Source: Mycobacterium sp. 852002-51961_SCH5331710
Lineage (GTDB): Bacteria > Actinomycetota > Actinomycetes > Mycobacteriales > Mycobacteriaceae
Reading direction: 5' to 3'
Assembly: GCF_001665535.1 (NCBI RefSeq)
Contig: NZ_LZSQ01000001.1
Span: forward strand, 49,675-113,674
Length of the DNA stretch: 64,000 bases
This document shows, in pieces, positions 27,782-35,738 of the stretch. The notes under the pieces are model-generated. The model saw only the letters and a list, made by a program, of their open reading frames with translations, was not told the DNA's origin and did not search any database. A program made the translations under genes and the position numbers. Position 1 is the first letter of the stretch. Every line of letters begins with the position of its first letter.

Positions 27782-27795
27782 CTACCGATCGGTAG
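27782..27795. promoter_or_regulatory. Perfect 14-bp palindrome in the fadD5-yrbE1A gap
   Basis: CTACCGATCGGTAG is fully self-complementary and lies about 103 bp before the yrbE1A start inside the 212-bp non-coding gap 27680-27891. Its form (TACCGATCGGTA core) is typical of TetR-type operators. The matching gap in M. tuberculosis has been reported to have promoter activity. Purine-rich GGCAAGGAGGGG also occurs at 27743-27754. The rest of the gap shows nothing clear. Confidence 0.55.
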
Positions 27796-27891
27796 TAAGA
27801 CAGACCACAGGAATGTACCCGATGCGATTCCCGCCGTGCAGGGCATCGGGCGGATTGTGCCTGTAACCGTTAGCAAACCCGAGTCCGTTCT

Positions 27892-29559
27892 CTAATTCCT
27901 CTGCGGCGCAGCGGAAACCGCGGCGCCGGCAGAACTTTCACCGACGTCAACCTGGTTTGCAGCCCCAAATCGTGCGCGCAGTTCGGTCTTGAGGACTTTG
28001 CCGGCGGGGTTGCGCGGCAACGCATCAACGACCTCGACGGCCTTCGGGTGCTTGTACCGCGCCAGCCGTTCGTCGAGGAAAGCATCAAGCTCTCGCAGGT
28101 CAAGATCGGTCTGATCGGCCGCGTCGAGGGCGGCATCCAACGCCACGACGGCCACCGGCACCTCGCCCCACTTCTGGTCGGGACGTCCGATCACGGCGAC
28201 CTCGGCGATCGCCGGGTGCGCCGCGAGCGCGTTCTCGACCTCGGCGCAGTAGATGTTCTCGCCGCCGGAGATGATCATGTCCTTCTTGCGGTCGACCACC
28301 CAGACGTAGCCCTCCTCGTCCTGACGGACGAGGTCGCCGGAGTGGAACCAACCGCCGGCGAACGCTTCCGCGGTGGCCTTCGGGTTGTTCCAGTAACCGG
28401 CCATCAAAGTCGGTGCGCGATAGACGATCTCACCGACCTGACCGACCGGGACGTCGTTCATGTCCTCGTCGACGACGCGGGCCGCGACGGTGGGGATCAC
28501 CTTGCCGACCGATCCGAGCTTGCGGATCGCGTCCTCGCCCAACAGCATGCAGGTCACCGGCGACATCTCGGTCTGGCCGAACGCGGCCAGGATCTGAGTG
28601 CCGGGGAACGTCTCGGCCATCTGACGCAGCAGCGTGTCCGACGCGGGCGCCGCGCCCCAGGACAGCACGCGCAGCCGCAGATCGCGGGGGCGGGCCTGCT
28701 GTGCCGCGCACACCGCCTGCCACTGGGCGGGCACCAGGAAGATGCCGGTGACCTGCTCGGCCTCGAGCACGTCGAGCAGCTCGTCGGGGTTGAACGCGCC
28801 CAACGGATAGACGACCGTCGGCCGCCCCAGCAGCAGGCCGGGGATCATGTTGCCGATCCCGGCGATGTGGAACAGCGGCACACCGATGAAGCCGACGTCG
28901 CTGTTGATGTCGGCGCCGTTGGTGAACAGGAAGGTCAGCGCCTGCCCGGCGATGTTGGTGTGGGTGAGCACCGCGCCCTTCGGCCTGCCCGTGGTGCCCG
29001 AGGTGTACATGATCAGCGCTGGGGAGTCGTTCGGGATGTCCACGACCGCCGCCGGTGCGCCGGCCTCGGAGGTCAGGTCGTCGTAGCCGATCAGGTCGTT
29101 CTCGGTGCTGCCGCCGGCCACGACGACGGTGGTCAGCGTCGGGTCGATGTCACGCACCGCGGTGGCCACGCCGGCCAGCACCGCCTCGGTGATGACCACC
29201 TCGGCCTGACAGTCGCTGACCAGGAAGGCGATCTCGGGCGGGGTCATGCGGAAGTTGACCGGGACCGCGATCGCACCGAGCTTGTTGACCGCGAGGAACG
29301 ACTCGATGTACTCGGTGCGGTTGAGCATCAGGATCAGCACCCGGTCGCCGAAGCCCACTCCGCGCCGGCTCAACGCCCCGGCCAGGGCGCCGACCCGCTC
29401 GTCGAGCTCCCGCCAGGTGGTCGTCTTGCCGAGGTAGCGCAGCGCAGTGGCGTCCGGCTGCATCAGTGCGTGGCGGGCCAGCTGGTTGGTCCAATTCTGT
29501 CTGCGAGCGAGATAGGGCTGGGCGGTGGGGTCCGGCTCGATCAAGACTTGCTGCTCCAT
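27892..29559 (-). CDS. fadD5: FadD5 fatty-acyl-CoA/AMP ligase
   Basis: The 555-residue adenylating enzyme activates fatty acids, probably those imported or recycled by Mce1. The P-loop-like motif M-Y-T-S-G-T-T-G-R-P-K-G is near residue 190, A5 G-Q-T-E-M-S near 330, the hinge D-R-K-K-D-M-I-I-S-G-G-E-N near 425 and the catalytic lysine in N-P-A-G-K-V near 520. It is first in the mce1 unit and divergent from mce1R, as in M. tuberculosis. The ATG has only a weak upstream CGAGA. It ends 212 bp before yrbE1A. Confidence 0.94.
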   Translation of the reverse strand: MEQQVLIEPDPTAQPYLARRQNWTNQLARHALMQPDATALRYLGKTTTWRELDERVGALAGALSRRGVGFGDRVLILMLNRTEYIESFLAVNKLGAIAVPVNFRMTPPEIAFLVSDCQAEVVITEAVLAGVATAVRDIDPTLTTVVVAGGSTENDLIGYDDLTSEAGAPAAVVDIPNDSPALIMYTSGTTGRPKGAVLTHTNIAGQALTFLFTNGADINSDVGFIGVPLFHIAGIGNMIPGLLLGRPTVVYPLGAFNPDELLDVLEAEQVTGIFLVPAQWQAVCAAQQARPRDLRLRVLSWGAAPASDTLLRQMAETFPGTQILAAFGQTEMSPVTCMLLGEDAIRKLGSVGKVIPTVAARVVDEDMNDVPVGQVGEIVYRAPTLMAGYWNNPKATAEAFAGGWFHSGDLVRQDEEGYVWVVDRKKDMIISGGENIYCAEVENALAAHPAIAEVAVIGRPDQKWGEVPVAVVALDAALDAADQTDLDLRELDAFLDERLARYKHPKAVEVVDALPRNPAGKVLKTELRARFGAANQVDVGESSAGAAVSAAPQRN

Positions 29560-29587
29560 CGGATCTCGGGGTTGCGCGCGTTTGACA

Positions 29588-29644
29588 TTTGATCAAACAT
29601 GGTGTTGCCCCGGTCACACTATGGCCTCGGCCGCTCGGGTACAA
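29588..29644 (-). promoter_or_regulatory. Candidate mce1 operon promoter with palindromic operator
   Basis: On the minus strand TTGTAC (29644-29639) and TAGTGT (29621-29616) are 17 bp apart, predicting transcription start near 29608 toward fadD5. TTTGATCAAA (29588-29597), a perfect 10-bp palindrome, would lie just downstream of that start. The whole 125-bp gap separates fadD5 from divergent mce1R, so this is a reasonable Mce1R site. Boxes and palindrome are seen; regulator assignment is inferred. Confidence 0.5.
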
Positions 29645-29684
29645 GCCCTCGTCAACGAAGGCCGGATCGCACCGGGAGAACGCA

Positions 29685-30377
29685 GTGAACGCACCGACCG
29701 CACGGCTCTCGAAGCCGCGCCGGGGCGTACGGCGCGAACAGCTGTCCGACGAGGTCGCGGCGCGGCTGCGCGCCGACATCATGACCGGCGTGCTGCGGCC
29801 GGGCACCTTCATCCGACTCGACGAGACGGCCGCAGCGCTCGGGGTCAGCATCACGCCCGTGCGCGAGGCGCTGCGCACGCTGCGCGGCGAAGGCATGGTC
29901 CAGCTCGAGCCGCACCGCGGCCACGTGGTCGTGCCGCTGACGCGCGCCGACGTCGAGGACATCTTCTGGCTGCAGGCCGCTATCGCCCGTGAGCTGGCGG
30001 CGACGGCCACGGCCCGCATCACCGACGCCGAGATCGACGAGTTGGACCGGCTCAACGACGAGTTGGAAACCGCGGTCGCCCACCACGACATCGCCGAGAT
30101 CGCCGCCGCGGAGTTCGCGTTCCACCGAGCGTTCAACCGGTCGACCGGCCGCATCAAGCTGGCCTGGTTCCTGCTCCACGTCGCCCGCTACCTGCCGGGC
30201 CAGATCTACGCCGGCGACCCGCAGTGGGGGGTCGCCGCGGTGGCCAGCCACCGCGATCTCATCGCCGCCCTGCGCCGCCGCGACGTCGACACCGTCGTCG
30301 CGCTGACCGCCGGCGAGTTCACCGACGGGGCCCAGCGCCTGATCGCGCGCCTCGACGAAACAGGGTTGTGGAGCTGA
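29685..30377 (+). CDS. mce1R: Mce1R, GntR/FadR-type repressor of the mce1 operon
   Basis: The product has 230 residues from GTG 29685 (GGGAG at 29674-29678). The winged helix covers about residues 16-82 (A-D-I-M-T-G-V-L-R-P-G-T, then V-S-I-T-P-V-R-E-A-L-R-T-L) and an FCD ligand domain about 90-215 with the metal/ligand-type His in E-F-A-F-H-R-A-F and H-R-D-L. A TTG at 29589 is in frame but lies inside the palindrome TTTGATCAAA, so I reject it. It is divergent from fadD5, as Rv0165c is. A long-chain lipid or acyl-CoA effector is plausible for this family. Confidence 0.93.
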   Translation: MNAPTARLSKPRRGVRREQLSDEVAARLRADIMTGVLRPGTFIRLDETAAALGVSITPVREALRTLRGEGMVQLEPHRGHVVVPLTRADVEDIFWLQAAIARELAATATARITDAEIDELDRLNDELETAVAHHDIAEIAAAEFAFHRAFNRSTGRIKLAWFLLHVARYLPGQIYAGDPQWGVAAVASHRDLIAALRRRDVDTVVALTAGEFTDGAQRLIARLDETGLWS

Positions 30378-30382
30378 CCCCT

Positions 30383-30823
30383 CTACGTGGCAGCCAGTTG
30401 TTCGGCGCGGGCCTTGAGGTTGTCGGCCAGATAGTCGAGCGTGTCACCGATGGCCTTCTTCACCATCGGCTTCGGGATGGGCAGCTTGGTCTCGACGTCG
30501 AGGTCGACGGTCAGCAGCGAGGTGGCGCCCAGCGGCACGACGGAGAACTTCTGTTCCTGTTTCTCGAAGTGGTCGCCCTGCTGCAGGACGGTGAAGATCT
30601 GGTTCTCGCCGGGGTAGTAGACCGCGGTGATGAAGGTGCCCGCCTGGCCCTGCACCACGACGTCGAGTCGCAGCTGGCTGGGCCGGCCGTCGTTGTACCG
30701 GGCCAGCACCCAGCACCCCTTGATCTCCTCGTTCCATTCGGGGTAGGCCTCGAAGTCCGCGACGATCCCCATGATCGCTTCGGCGGAGGCCGCCACCTCG
30801 ACTGTCTTGCTCACGAGCGGCAT
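30383..30823 (-). CDS. SRPBCC (START-like) family protein, TB18.5/Rv0164-like
   Basis: The 146-residue protein has the polyketide-cyclase/START-like helix-grip pattern: an N-terminal strand, V-A-D-F-E-A-Y-P-E-W-N near residue 22, and a long C-terminal helix after P-I-P-K-P-M-V-K-K-A. Such folds bind hydrophobic ligands. ATG 30823 is preferred over an upstream in-frame start because it sits 13 bp after the thioesterase stop and begins the conserved domain at once. It is convergent with mce1R, 5 bp apart. Its neighbourhood matches Rv0163-Rv0165c. Confidence 0.9.
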   Translation of the reverse strand: MPLVSKTVEVAASAEAIMGIVADFEAYPEWNEEIKGCWVLARYNDGRPSQLRLDVVVQGQAGTFITAVYYPGENQIFTVLQQGDHFEKQEQKFSVVPLGATSLLTVDLDVETKLPIPKPMVKKAIGDTLDYLADNLKARAEQLAAT

Positions 30824-30836
30824 CCGACGAGCATAT

Positions 30837-31277
30837 CTATTGGTCGGTGCGGGCCTTTTCCAGCAGTGCGCGGATCGCATCGGGGATCGGCACCGGCTTG
30901 CGTCCCGCCCGCTCGACGTAGACGTGCACCCAGTGCCCGACGGCGGCGGTCGGACCGTCCTGCTGCCACAGCCCCAGCCGGTACGTGACGCTGCTGTTGC
31001 CCAGCCGGGTGACCGCGAGGCCGACCGTCAGCGGATCCGGGAAGCGCAGCTCGGCCAGGTACCGGCAGCCGGACTCGGCCACCACGCCCAGCCAGGGCGC
31101 GGTCAGCGGGTCGAGCCCGAGGCTGGTGTTGATCCATCCGTTGATCGCCGAATCGAAAAGCGCGTAGTACACCGCATTGTTGAGGTGTCCGAACATGTCG
31201 TTGTCGGCCCACCGCGTGGTCACCGGCCAGTGTACTGGGAAATCCGCCGCGGCCGGGACCGCCTTGCGTTCGGTCAT
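30837..31277 (-). CDS. Hot-dog fold acyl-CoA thioesterase (Rv0163-like)
   Basis: The 146-residue protein has the 4-hydroxybenzoyl-CoA thioesterase-type motif R-W-A-D-N-D-M-F-G-H-L-N-N at about residues 21-33, which carries the catalytic Asp, and the long central helix after it. It probably hydrolyses an acyl-CoA in the cytoplasm. The ATG at 31277 starts the domain; the longer open frame upstream runs antisense through the adhE1-like gene and is not coding. It is divergent from adhE1 with a 60-bp gap and is followed 13 bp later by the TB18.5-like gene. Confidence 0.9.
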   Translation of the reverse strand: MTERKAVPAAADFPVHWPVTTRWADNDMFGHLNNAVYYALFDSAINGWINTSLGLDPLTAPWLGVVAESGCRYLAELRFPDPLTVGLAVTRLGNSSVTYRLGLWQQDGPTAAVGHWVHVYVERAGRKPVPIPDAIRALLEKARTDQ

Positions 31278-31337
31278 GGCGCAAGTCTGGCAGGCGTGCG
31301 ATTGCCGGTTCGGGCGGTGCGACGGCAGGCTGGTCCC

Positions 31338-32444
31338 ATGAGGATTCGCGGTGCGGTGCTGGAGGAGATCGGCCGCGACCGGCCGTATGCCGTGTCCCGA
31401 CCCCTGACGGTCGGCGAGCTCGACCTCGCCGCGCCGGGGCCCGGGGAACTGCTCGTGCGGGTCGAGGCCGCGGGGCTGTGCCACTCCGACCTGTCGGTGG
31501 TCGACGGCAACCGCGTCCGGCCGGTGCCCATGCTCCTCGGCCATGAGGCGGCCGGCGTGGTCGAAGAGATCGGCCCCGGCGGATCCGACATCGGGGTCGG
31601 CACCCGCGTGGTGATGACCTTCCTGCCGCGCTGCGGCGAATGCGCGGCATGCGCGACCGACGGCCTCACCCCTTGCGAGCCGGGCTCCGCGGCCAACGGC
31701 GCGGGCGCGCTGTTGACCGGCGAGCGCCGGCTCTCGCGCGACGGGCAGCCCGTGCACCACCACCTCGGCGTCTCCGGTTTCGCGACCCACGCGGTGGTCG
31801 ACCGCCGGTCTGTCGTGCCGGTGCCCGACGACGTGCCCCCGGTGGTGGCGTCGCTTCTCGGCTGCGCCGTGCTGACCGGCGGCGGTGCGGTGGTCAACGC
31901 CGGGCGGCCCCGCCCGGGCGACACCGTCGCCGTCGTCGGCCTCGGCGGGGTGGGCATGGCCGCCGCGCTCACGGCGCTGGCCCAGGACGACGTCCGCGTG
32001 GTCGGCGTCGATCGGCTTCCCGAAAAGCTCGAGCGGGCACGCGGTCTCGGGGTGCACGACACCTACTCGCCGGAAGACGCCCGCGAGAACGGCGTCAAGG
32101 CGCACATCGTGATCGAAGCCGTCGGGCATCCGAGCGCACTGGAGACCGCGGTCGATCTCACCGCCGCGGGTGGGCGCACCGTGACGGTGGGCCTTCCCCG
32201 CCCCGATGCGCGAGTGACACTGTCTCCGTTGGGTTTCGTCGCCGAGGGACGTTCGCTGATCGGCAGCTATCTCGGTTCGGCGGTGCCGTCGCGCGAGATT
32301 CCGCAGTTCGTCGAGCTGTGGCGCGCGGGGCGGTTGCCTGTCGAATCGCTGGTGTCGTCGACGATCGCGCTCGACGAGATCAACTCCGGTATGGACCAGT
32401 TGGCCGACGGCCGGGCGGTGCGGCAGGTCATCCGGTTCGACTAG
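31338..32444 (+). CDS. adhE1: Zinc-type alcohol dehydrogenase, AdhE1/Rv0162c-like
   Basis: The 368-residue medium-chain dehydrogenase has catalytic zinc ligands Cys48, His69/Glu70 and Cys176, and structural zinc cysteines 99, 102, 105 and 113. The Rossmann motif V-G-L-G-G-V-G-M-A is near residue 202. It should interconvert an alcohol and an aldehyde with NAD(P). It resembles class-III/NDMA-like enzymes but lacks the NDMA-type tail motif. ATG 31338 has only a weak ribosome site. It is convergent with the FadE5-like gene, with three bases between. Confidence 0.88.
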   Translation: MRIRGAVLEEIGRDRPYAVSRPLTVGELDLAAPGPGELLVRVEAAGLCHSDLSVVDGNRVRPVPMLLGHEAAGVVEEIGPGGSDIGVGTRVVMTFLPRCGECAACATDGLTPCEPGSAANGAGALLTGERRLSRDGQPVHHHLGVSGFATHAVVDRRSVVPVPDDVPPVVASLLGCAVLTGGGAVVNAGRPRPGDTVAVVGLGGVGMAAALTALAQDDVRVVGVDRLPEKLERARGLGVHDTYSPEDARENGVKAHIVIEAVGHPSALETAVDLTAAGGRTVTVGLPRPDARVTLSPLGFVAEGRSLIGSYLGSAVPSREIPQFVELWRAGRLPVESLVSSTIALDEINSGMDQLADGRAVRQVIRFD

Positions 32445-32447
32445 GCG

Positions 32448-34244
32448 TCAGAACCAGCCGTCTCGCATCTCCAGTGTCGTGCGATCCAGGCTGGCCAGCA
32501 GGTCGAGTTGCGGTGCGGTCCTGGGCAATTCGTATCGGAAGAAGTAGCGGGAGGCCTGGCGCTTGCCGTCATAGAAATCGCCGGTGTGGCCGTGCGCGGC
32601 GATCTCCTGCTGTAGCCATATCCAGGCGACGACGATGTGGCCGAACGCCTCGAGGTAGATCACGCTGTTGGCCATGGCCGCGTCGACGTCACCGGCGCCG
32701 AACATGTCGGCGGTGACGGCGGTCAGGCGGTGCCACGCCGCGTCCAGAAGGCTCGCGTGTTCGGCGGGGCGACCCCCGAGTGCGGCTGCCTCGGCGACCG
32801 TCTTCTCGATCGCGGTTCCCAACGCCGCCAGCCCCGCACCGCCGCGCGCCGGGACCTTGCGGCCCAACAGGTCCAGGCTCTGGATTCCGTGCGTGCCTTC
32901 GTGGATCGGGTTGAGCCGGTTGTCGCGGTAGTGCTGCTCGACGTCGTATTCGCGGGTGTAGCCGTATCCGCCGTGCACCTGGATCGCCAGGCTGTTGGCC
33001 TCCAGGCACCACTGCGACGGCCAGCTCTTGCCGACGGGCGTCAGCATCTCGAGCAGCAGGGTGGTGGCGTCGCGCTCCTCGTCCGACACCGCGCTGTGCT
33101 GCAGGTCGACCAGCTTCGCGCAGTACAGCAGCAACGCCAGCCCGCCTTCGGCATACGCTTTCTGCGCCAACAGCATCCGCTTGACGTCGGCGTGCTCGAT
33201 GATCGGCACCTGCGGCGTCAACGGATCCTTGGCGCTGACCGGGCGGCCCTGCGGGCGCTCGCGGGCGTACTGCACCGATTTGAGATAGCCGGTGTAGCCG
33301 AGCGCCACCGCGCCCATCCCGACGCCGAGTCGGGCCTCGTTCATCATGGTGAACATGTAGGCGATGCCGCGGTGTGGTTCGCCGACGAGATAGCCGACCG
33401 CTCCGGGCTTTCCGCCCGGCGTGTACGTGCCCTCGCCGAGGTTGAGCACCGTGTTCGTGATGCCCCGCTGGCCCATCTTGTGGTTCAGCCCCGCCAGCAC
33501 GATGTCGTTTCGCTCACCGACCGCGCCGTCGCCACCGGGCAGGTATTTGGGCACGATGAACAACGAGATGCCCTTGGTACCCGGTGGCCCGCCGGGAATC
33601 TTGGCGAGCACCAGGTTGACGATGTTGTCGGTCAGCTCGTGTTCGGCGCCGGAGATCCACATCTTCGACCCGAACAGCCGGTAGGTGCCGTCTTCTCGGG
33701 GTTCGGCGCGGGTGGTGATGTCGGCCAGCGACGAACCCGCCTGTGTCTCCGACAGCGCCATGGTGCCCGAGAACCGGCCCGCCAGCATCGGTTTGACGAA
33801 CCCCTCGAACTGCTCGTCGGTGCCGAAGCGGGCCAGCAGGTTGGCGTTGGCCATCGTCAGCATGAGGTAGCCGGTCGTGCTGAGGTTGGCCGCCGAGAAC
33901 CAGGCGAACGCGGCCTGTGCCACCGCTGCGGGCAGCTGCGCGCCACCGAGACGGTGCTCCATCGACATCGCAATCAAATCGGCGGCGGCGAACGCGTCCC
34001 ACGCCTCCTTGACCTCGGGGATGACGGTGACCTTCTCGCCGTCGAAGGTCGGTTCGTTGGCGTCGCTGGTCTTGTTGTGGGGCGCGAAGTACCGCGTCGC
34101 CAGCTGCTCGCAGAGTTCCAGCACCGCGTCGAAGGTCTCGCGCGAGTGCTCGGCGAACCGTTCGCGTTCGGTCAGCTGCTCGACGCGCAGCCACTCATAG
34201 AGCAGGAAGTCGAGGTCGCGACGCGACAGCAGCAGCGACTTCAC
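32448..34244 (-). CDS. Long-form acyl-CoA dehydrogenase (FadE5/DmdC-like)
   Basis: The 598-residue flavoprotein is longer than the ~380-residue standard because of extra N-terminal and C-terminal helical regions, as in FadE5 and DmdC. The FAD-binding A-L-S-E-T-Q-A-G-S-S is near residue 162, W-I-S-G-A-E-H near 196, and the catalytic glutamate probably lies in P-I-H-E-G-T near 446. It would introduce the alpha-beta double bond of an acyl-CoA. The start overlaps the TetR stop by 4 bp, so the pair is an operon under TetR control. At this place M. tuberculosis has Rv0161/PE4/PE3 instead. Confidence 0.92.
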   Translation of the reverse strand: MKSLLLSRRDLDFLLYEWLRVEQLTERERFAEHSRETFDAVLELCEQLATRYFAPHNKTSDANEPTFDGEKVTVIPEVKEAWDAFAAADLIAMSMEHRLGGAQLPAAVAQAAFAWFSAANLSTTGYLMLTMANANLLARFGTDEQFEGFVKPMLAGRFSGTMALSETQAGSSLADITTRAEPREDGTYRLFGSKMWISGAEHELTDNIVNLVLAKIPGGPPGTKGISLFIVPKYLPGGDGAVGERNDIVLAGLNHKMGQRGITNTVLNLGEGTYTPGGKPGAVGYLVGEPHRGIAYMFTMMNEARLGVGMGAVALGYTGYLKSVQYARERPQGRPVSAKDPLTPQVPIIEHADVKRMLLAQKAYAEGGLALLLYCAKLVDLQHSAVSDEERDATTLLLEMLTPVGKSWPSQWCLEANSLAIQVHGGYGYTREYDVEQHYRDNRLNPIHEGTHGIQSLDLLGRKVPARGGAGLAALGTAIEKTVAEAAALGGRPAEHASLLDAAWHRLTAVTADMFGAGDVDAAMANSVIYLEAFGHIVVAWIWLQQEIAAHGHTGDFYDGKRQASRYFFRYELPRTAPQLDLLASLDRTTLEMRDGWF

Positions 34245-34924
34245 GGTGCGGTCGCGGTGTCCGGTTCGCCGGGTAGCGCGTCGACCTCGATGCCCAGCGG
34301 GGACTCCGCCCGCACGGACTCGTCGCGGATCAGGCCGCGCAGTAACGCCGTGCTGAACTCGACGGCGATCTCCTGGGCGGTGCGCCTGCCGTGGGGCCGC
34401 AGCCAGCGGTACGCGCCCAGCGTCATGCCGATGTAGCCCAGCGCCAGCACGTGTGAGTCGCAGTCGTAGAACTCACCGCTGGCGATGCCACGGTCGATGA
34501 CGTCGCGCACGTGTTCGTAGACCTGCGTCTCCTTCTCGCGGATGTAGGCCACCTGCTCCTCGGTGAACCACTCGCCGATGTAGGGGCCCTCCTGGAAGTA
34601 CACGGCCGCACGTTCGATGTCGCTGGCGATGCCGACGAGCAGGCGCCGGGTGAAGTGGTAGATCGTCTCGCGGGCCGACGCCGTGGGGTCGTCGTGCAGC
34701 GCGTCGACCGTGAAGTCCGCCGCGCCCTTGTAGATGTCGTAGAGGATCAGCGACTTGCTGGCGTAGTAGTGGTAAACGGTCGCCTTGTTCAGGCCGACCG
34801 CGTCGGCGACATCGTCCATCCGGGTGCCGTGGTAGCCGCGCGCGGCGAAGAGCTTGGTGGCTACGGCCAACAACTCGTCGCGACGGGTCCTCCCGTTCTG
34901 GGTGGCGGCGTCCGAAGAGGGCAT
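34241..34924 (-). CDS. TetR-family regulator (Rv0158-like)
   Basis: The 227-residue protein has an N-terminal helix-turn-helix (about residues 15-62; F-A-A-R-G-Y-H-G-T-R-M-D-D-V-A, then N-K-A-T-V-Y-H-Y-Y) and an all-helical ligand domain. It is upstream of and overlaps the FadE5-like gene. The CAAC-TG-GTTG repeat at 34969-34978, 45 bp before the ATG, is a likely autoregulatory operator. An acyl-CoA ligand would fit the context but is inference. Confidence 0.92.
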   Translation of the reverse strand: MPSSDAATQNGRTRRDELLAVATKLFAARGYHGTRMDDVADAVGLNKATVYHYYASKSLILYDIYKGAADFTVDALHDDPTASARETIYHFTRRLLVGIASDIERAAVYFQEGPYIGEWFTEEQVAYIREKETQVYEHVRDVIDRGIASGEFYDCDSHVLALGYIGMTLGAYRWLRPHGRRTAQEIAVEFSTALLRGLIRDESVRAESPLGIEVDALPGEPDTATAP

Positions 34925-34968
34925 GGCGACTCACTATATGCAGGCCGGAAGCGCGTCCGGCGGTCAAT

Positions 34969-34978
34969 CAACTGGTTG
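34969..34978. promoter_or_regulatory. CAACnnGTTG inverted repeat, candidate TetR operator
   Basis: CAAC-TG-GTTG lies in the 137-bp gap between the TetR gene and the divergent 36-codon gene. The arms match the core of the palindrome at 57608-57619 and the AACnnGTT core of KstR-like sites. It misses the outer T of the full KstR consensus, so a different TetR regulator, probably the adjacent one, is more likely. Confidence 0.45.
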
Positions 34979-35061
34979 GAAGTGTAGGTGTTGGGGGTGT
35001 CGCACTCCGCAGGGCGGGTCTAGACTTCGGTCATTACCGGCCGCACTCGAGAGGTGACCCC

Positions 35062-35172
35062 ATGGATCCGAATCCGGACTATGACGCGAGCGACGAGCTG
35101 GAATACGGCGTGAACTGGTTCGCCTGGATTCTGCGTGGGGTCTACCCGCCGCCCGCCTATCCGCCGGTCTAA
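35062..35172 (+). CDS. 36-residue conserved small protein (position of Rv0157A)
   Basis: ATG 35062 follows GAGAGGTG at 35049-35056 and opens a 36-codon frame beginning MDPNPDYDASDELEYGVNWF and ending with Y-P-P-P-A-Y-P-P-V. It has an acidic first half, an aromatic stretch W-F-A-W-I and a Pro/Tyr tail, which could be a short membrane-surface helix. TAGACT at 35021-35026 is a possible -10 box. M. tuberculosis annotates a tiny protein, Rv0157A, at the same place between pntB and the TetR gene; orthology is from memory of gene order. Function is unknown. Its stop overlaps the convergent DUF2231 gene by 4 bp. Confidence 0.6.
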   Translation: MDPNPDYDASDELEYGVNWFAWILRGVYPPPAYPPV

Positions 35173-35696
35173 CCCGTCAACTGCCAGCGGTGTACCCCTG
35201 CGCCTTGGGCATAGGACAGGTGCCCGCCGAGCGCACCGCCCACTGAAACCGCGGTCAACCCGAGCACGCTGAACGTGCGCGCCGCGCCCAGCTTCCCCCT
35301 CTTGTACTTCCGATAGGCCATCCAGAACGCCAGCGCCGCGACGGTGTTGCCTGCCGCGTGCACGAGCCCGACCCGCCGCTGCCGCGTTCCCAGCGTCGGG
35401 AACTCCGCAAGCCCCGCGAGTACCGCGGGTGGCGTCGCGGCCAACCCGATCGCGATGAGCTGGCGCGCGGCGTCGCGGTCCTTGAAGATCAGGTCCAGCA
35501 CCATCGACGACATCCATGCGCCTATCGGAAGCGTGATCATCAACGGATGCGTCGGGTGGCCGAGCCAGGAGCCGCGCAGTCCCTGCGCCAACGCGCCGTC
35601 GCCGAGGACCCGGTCGACCGCGTCGGCCGTCCGGTCCGCGACCGCGTCGAGAGAGCCGGCCGATTCGGGGATCTGAAGAAGGGCGTGCATGTCCAT
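35169..35696 (-). CDS. DUF2231 family membrane protein
   Basis: The 175-residue protein shows the DUF2231 signature G-H-P-T-H-P-L-M-I-T-L-P-I-G-A-W near residue 46 and four hydrophobic helices. Conserved histidines (H47, H50 and others) could bind metal or heme, but function is unestablished. It is convergent with the 36-residue gene and ends the minus-strand run that starts with the ABC importer, 42 bp downstream of the ATPase gene stop. Confidence 0.85.
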   Translation of the reverse strand: MDMHALLQIPESAGSLDAVADRTADAVDRVLGDGALAQGLRGSWLGHPTHPLMITLPIGAWMSSMVLDLIFKDRDAARQLIAIGLAATPPAVLAGLAEFPTLGTRQRRVGLVHAAGNTVAALAFWMAYRKYKRGKLGAARTFSVLGLTAVSVGGALGGHLSYAQGAGVHRWQLTG

Positions 35697-35738
35697 GACG
35701 TCGGATTACCCGACCGCCGTCGGCTGAACCGCCCAAGG

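Noticed and set aside
29589..29684. N-terminal extension of Mce1R from TTG 29589
   Set aside because: It would start inside the TTTGATCAAA palindrome and has no ribosome site; GTG 29685 has GGGAG at good spacing.
32637..34436. 599-codon plus-strand frame opposite the FadE5-like gene
   Set aside because: Shadow of the acyl-CoA dehydrogenase frame, with no family features.
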